Assembly: GCF_002080045.1 (NCBI RefSeq) | Contig: NZ_MUIN01000016.1 | Coordinates: forward strand, 50,404 to 114,403 | DNA length: 64,000 nt | Origin: Pseudomonas sp. Bc-h | GTDB lineage: Bacteria; Pseudomonadota; Gammaproteobacteria; Pseudomonadales; Pseudomonadaceae | Direction of reading: 5' to 3' | Shown: positions 63,517 through 64,000 of the stretch, piece by piece | Layout of the letters: every line of letters starts with the position of its first letter | Numbering within the stretch: position 1 is the stretch's first letter | Notes under the pieces: generated by a model | What the model saw: the letters and a program-made list of their open reading frames with translations, nothing else | Databases searched by the model: none | Told to the model about the DNA's origin: nothing | Made by a program: the position numbers and the translations under genes

Positions 63517-63749
63517 TGTGTGTTGGGCGACAGATATTATTCATCTTGAACGCTGATTACGAATGAGCTCGCATCTTCCCCTGCATATCCTTCGTTGTGC
63601 GGACTTTTCCCATCCTGAATAGGAGTGTAGGAATCAGTCCTGTAGTCCCTTTCTGAAAACCCCGCAGTCCTGTCCTTTTGTGTTTCAGCGCTCGGACAGG
63701 GCCGCGTGAAGTCCCTACATTCCGCCGCTTTCTCAGCGCGGATCACGGA

Positions 63750-64000
63750 ATGTCTGACGCCCCACACGCTGCCCGCCAGGGCGATGCGATCGTTCACAGC
63801 TGCCGTGGGCGTCGGCATGAGCGCCACGGGCACCGATGAAAGCATCGGCCAGTTCTGCTCGGAGCTGGCCAACGACCTGTTCCCGCCCGAGGTCTGCGGG
63901 TACATCAGCAGCGGTTCGCCCGACACCTTTTTCAACGGTCTGCCGGCGGCCCGCGCGGCGGGGGTCCTCGCGTCTGCTCCGCCCGGTCTGCCGGAAGACG
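63750..64000 (+). pseudogene. prePAAR/PAAR type VI effector, N-terminal part, frame-disrupted
   Basis: The ATG at 63750 begins MSDAPHAARQGDAIVHS, with the prePAAR motif AARxGD...H of TMD-bearing type VI effectors. Normally a transmembrane region of tens of residues follows, then PAAR. Here the frame runs to a stop within ~30 codons, while from 63802 another frame reads AVGVGMSATGTDESIGQFC, then ISSGSPDTFFNGLPAARAAG, a clear PAAR domain open to the window end. The transmembrane block appears deleted and the frame shifted by one. PAAR caps the VgrG spike and carries a C-terminal toxin, here beyond the edge. No Eag chaperone gene lies upstream. Confidence 0.65.

Noticed and set aside
63537..63935. 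A 132-residue minus-strand frame at the right end
   Set aside because: Overlaps the prePAAR/PAAR sequence on the other strand, which has recognisable motifs; this frame has none.

Overview
The window is a chromosomal segment of a Pseudomonas, most likely of the P. fluorescens/P. syringae side of the genus. The evidence is the alaS-lysC-rsmA-tRNA-Ser/tRNA-Arg order, AmrZ, MgtE, a membrane-anchored Mqo, a 1618-residue NAD-glutamate dehydrogenase, the moxR/DUF58/DUF4381/Bat operon, GTGGGAGGGAGC-type REPINs and high GC content.

Layout. 1-4.0 kb: 3' part of alaS, lysC, rsmA/csrA, tRNA-Ser(GCU) and two identical tRNA-Arg(ACG) genes. 4.0-10 kb: an exported DUF4124 protein, mgtE, amrZ, two small unknown membrane genes, an unusual tRNA-Arg(CCU) without an encoded CCA, and a DUF3302/HlyD pair. 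10-15.3 kb: an aspartate decarboxylase/aspartate-alanine antiporter operon (aspD, aspT and a second aspT-like gene) in which aspD and the second aspT-like gene each carry one frameshift. 15.6-17.8 kb: ohr, an SDR that lacks the catalytic Tyr, a FrnE-type DsbA protein and a tautomerase. 18-25.9 kb: mqo, a chemoreceptor, a receiver-TPR protein coupled to a soluble histidine kinase, a REPIN, a 3'-end relic of an efflux outer-membrane gene and an exported phosphodiesterase-like protein. 26-36.6 kb: a non-phosphorylative pentonate degradation cluster: GntR regulator, IlvD/Edd dehydratase, two MFS importers, an AraD1/GguC (FAH-like) enzyme, 2-oxoglutarate-semialdehyde dehydrogenase and an exported lactonase. 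It is studded with dispersed repeats.

36.7-45 kb is the most accessory part. It has a 59-residue exported peptide, then a compact three-gene NIS-siderophore operon (single IucA/IucC synthetase, MFS exporter, TonB receptor) with overlapping genes and a clear Fur box. Two tiny membrane/lipoprotein genes follow, then a putative pore-type toxin with an overlapping membrane immunity gene. 45-57.5 kb: sbcD-sbcC-gst and the six-gene coupled moxR/Bat operon. 57.8-64 kb: a small acidic unknown protein, gdhB, and at the right edge the start of a type VI prePAAR/PAAR effector that seems to have lost its transmembrane segment and reading frame.

Metabolically the window favours organic-acid and amino-acid use (Mqo, GdhB, aspartate, pentonates to 2-oxoglutarate). 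The novelty candidates are the minimal siderophore operon, the toxin-immunity pair, the TMD-less PAAR gene and the double-frameshifted aspartate operon.
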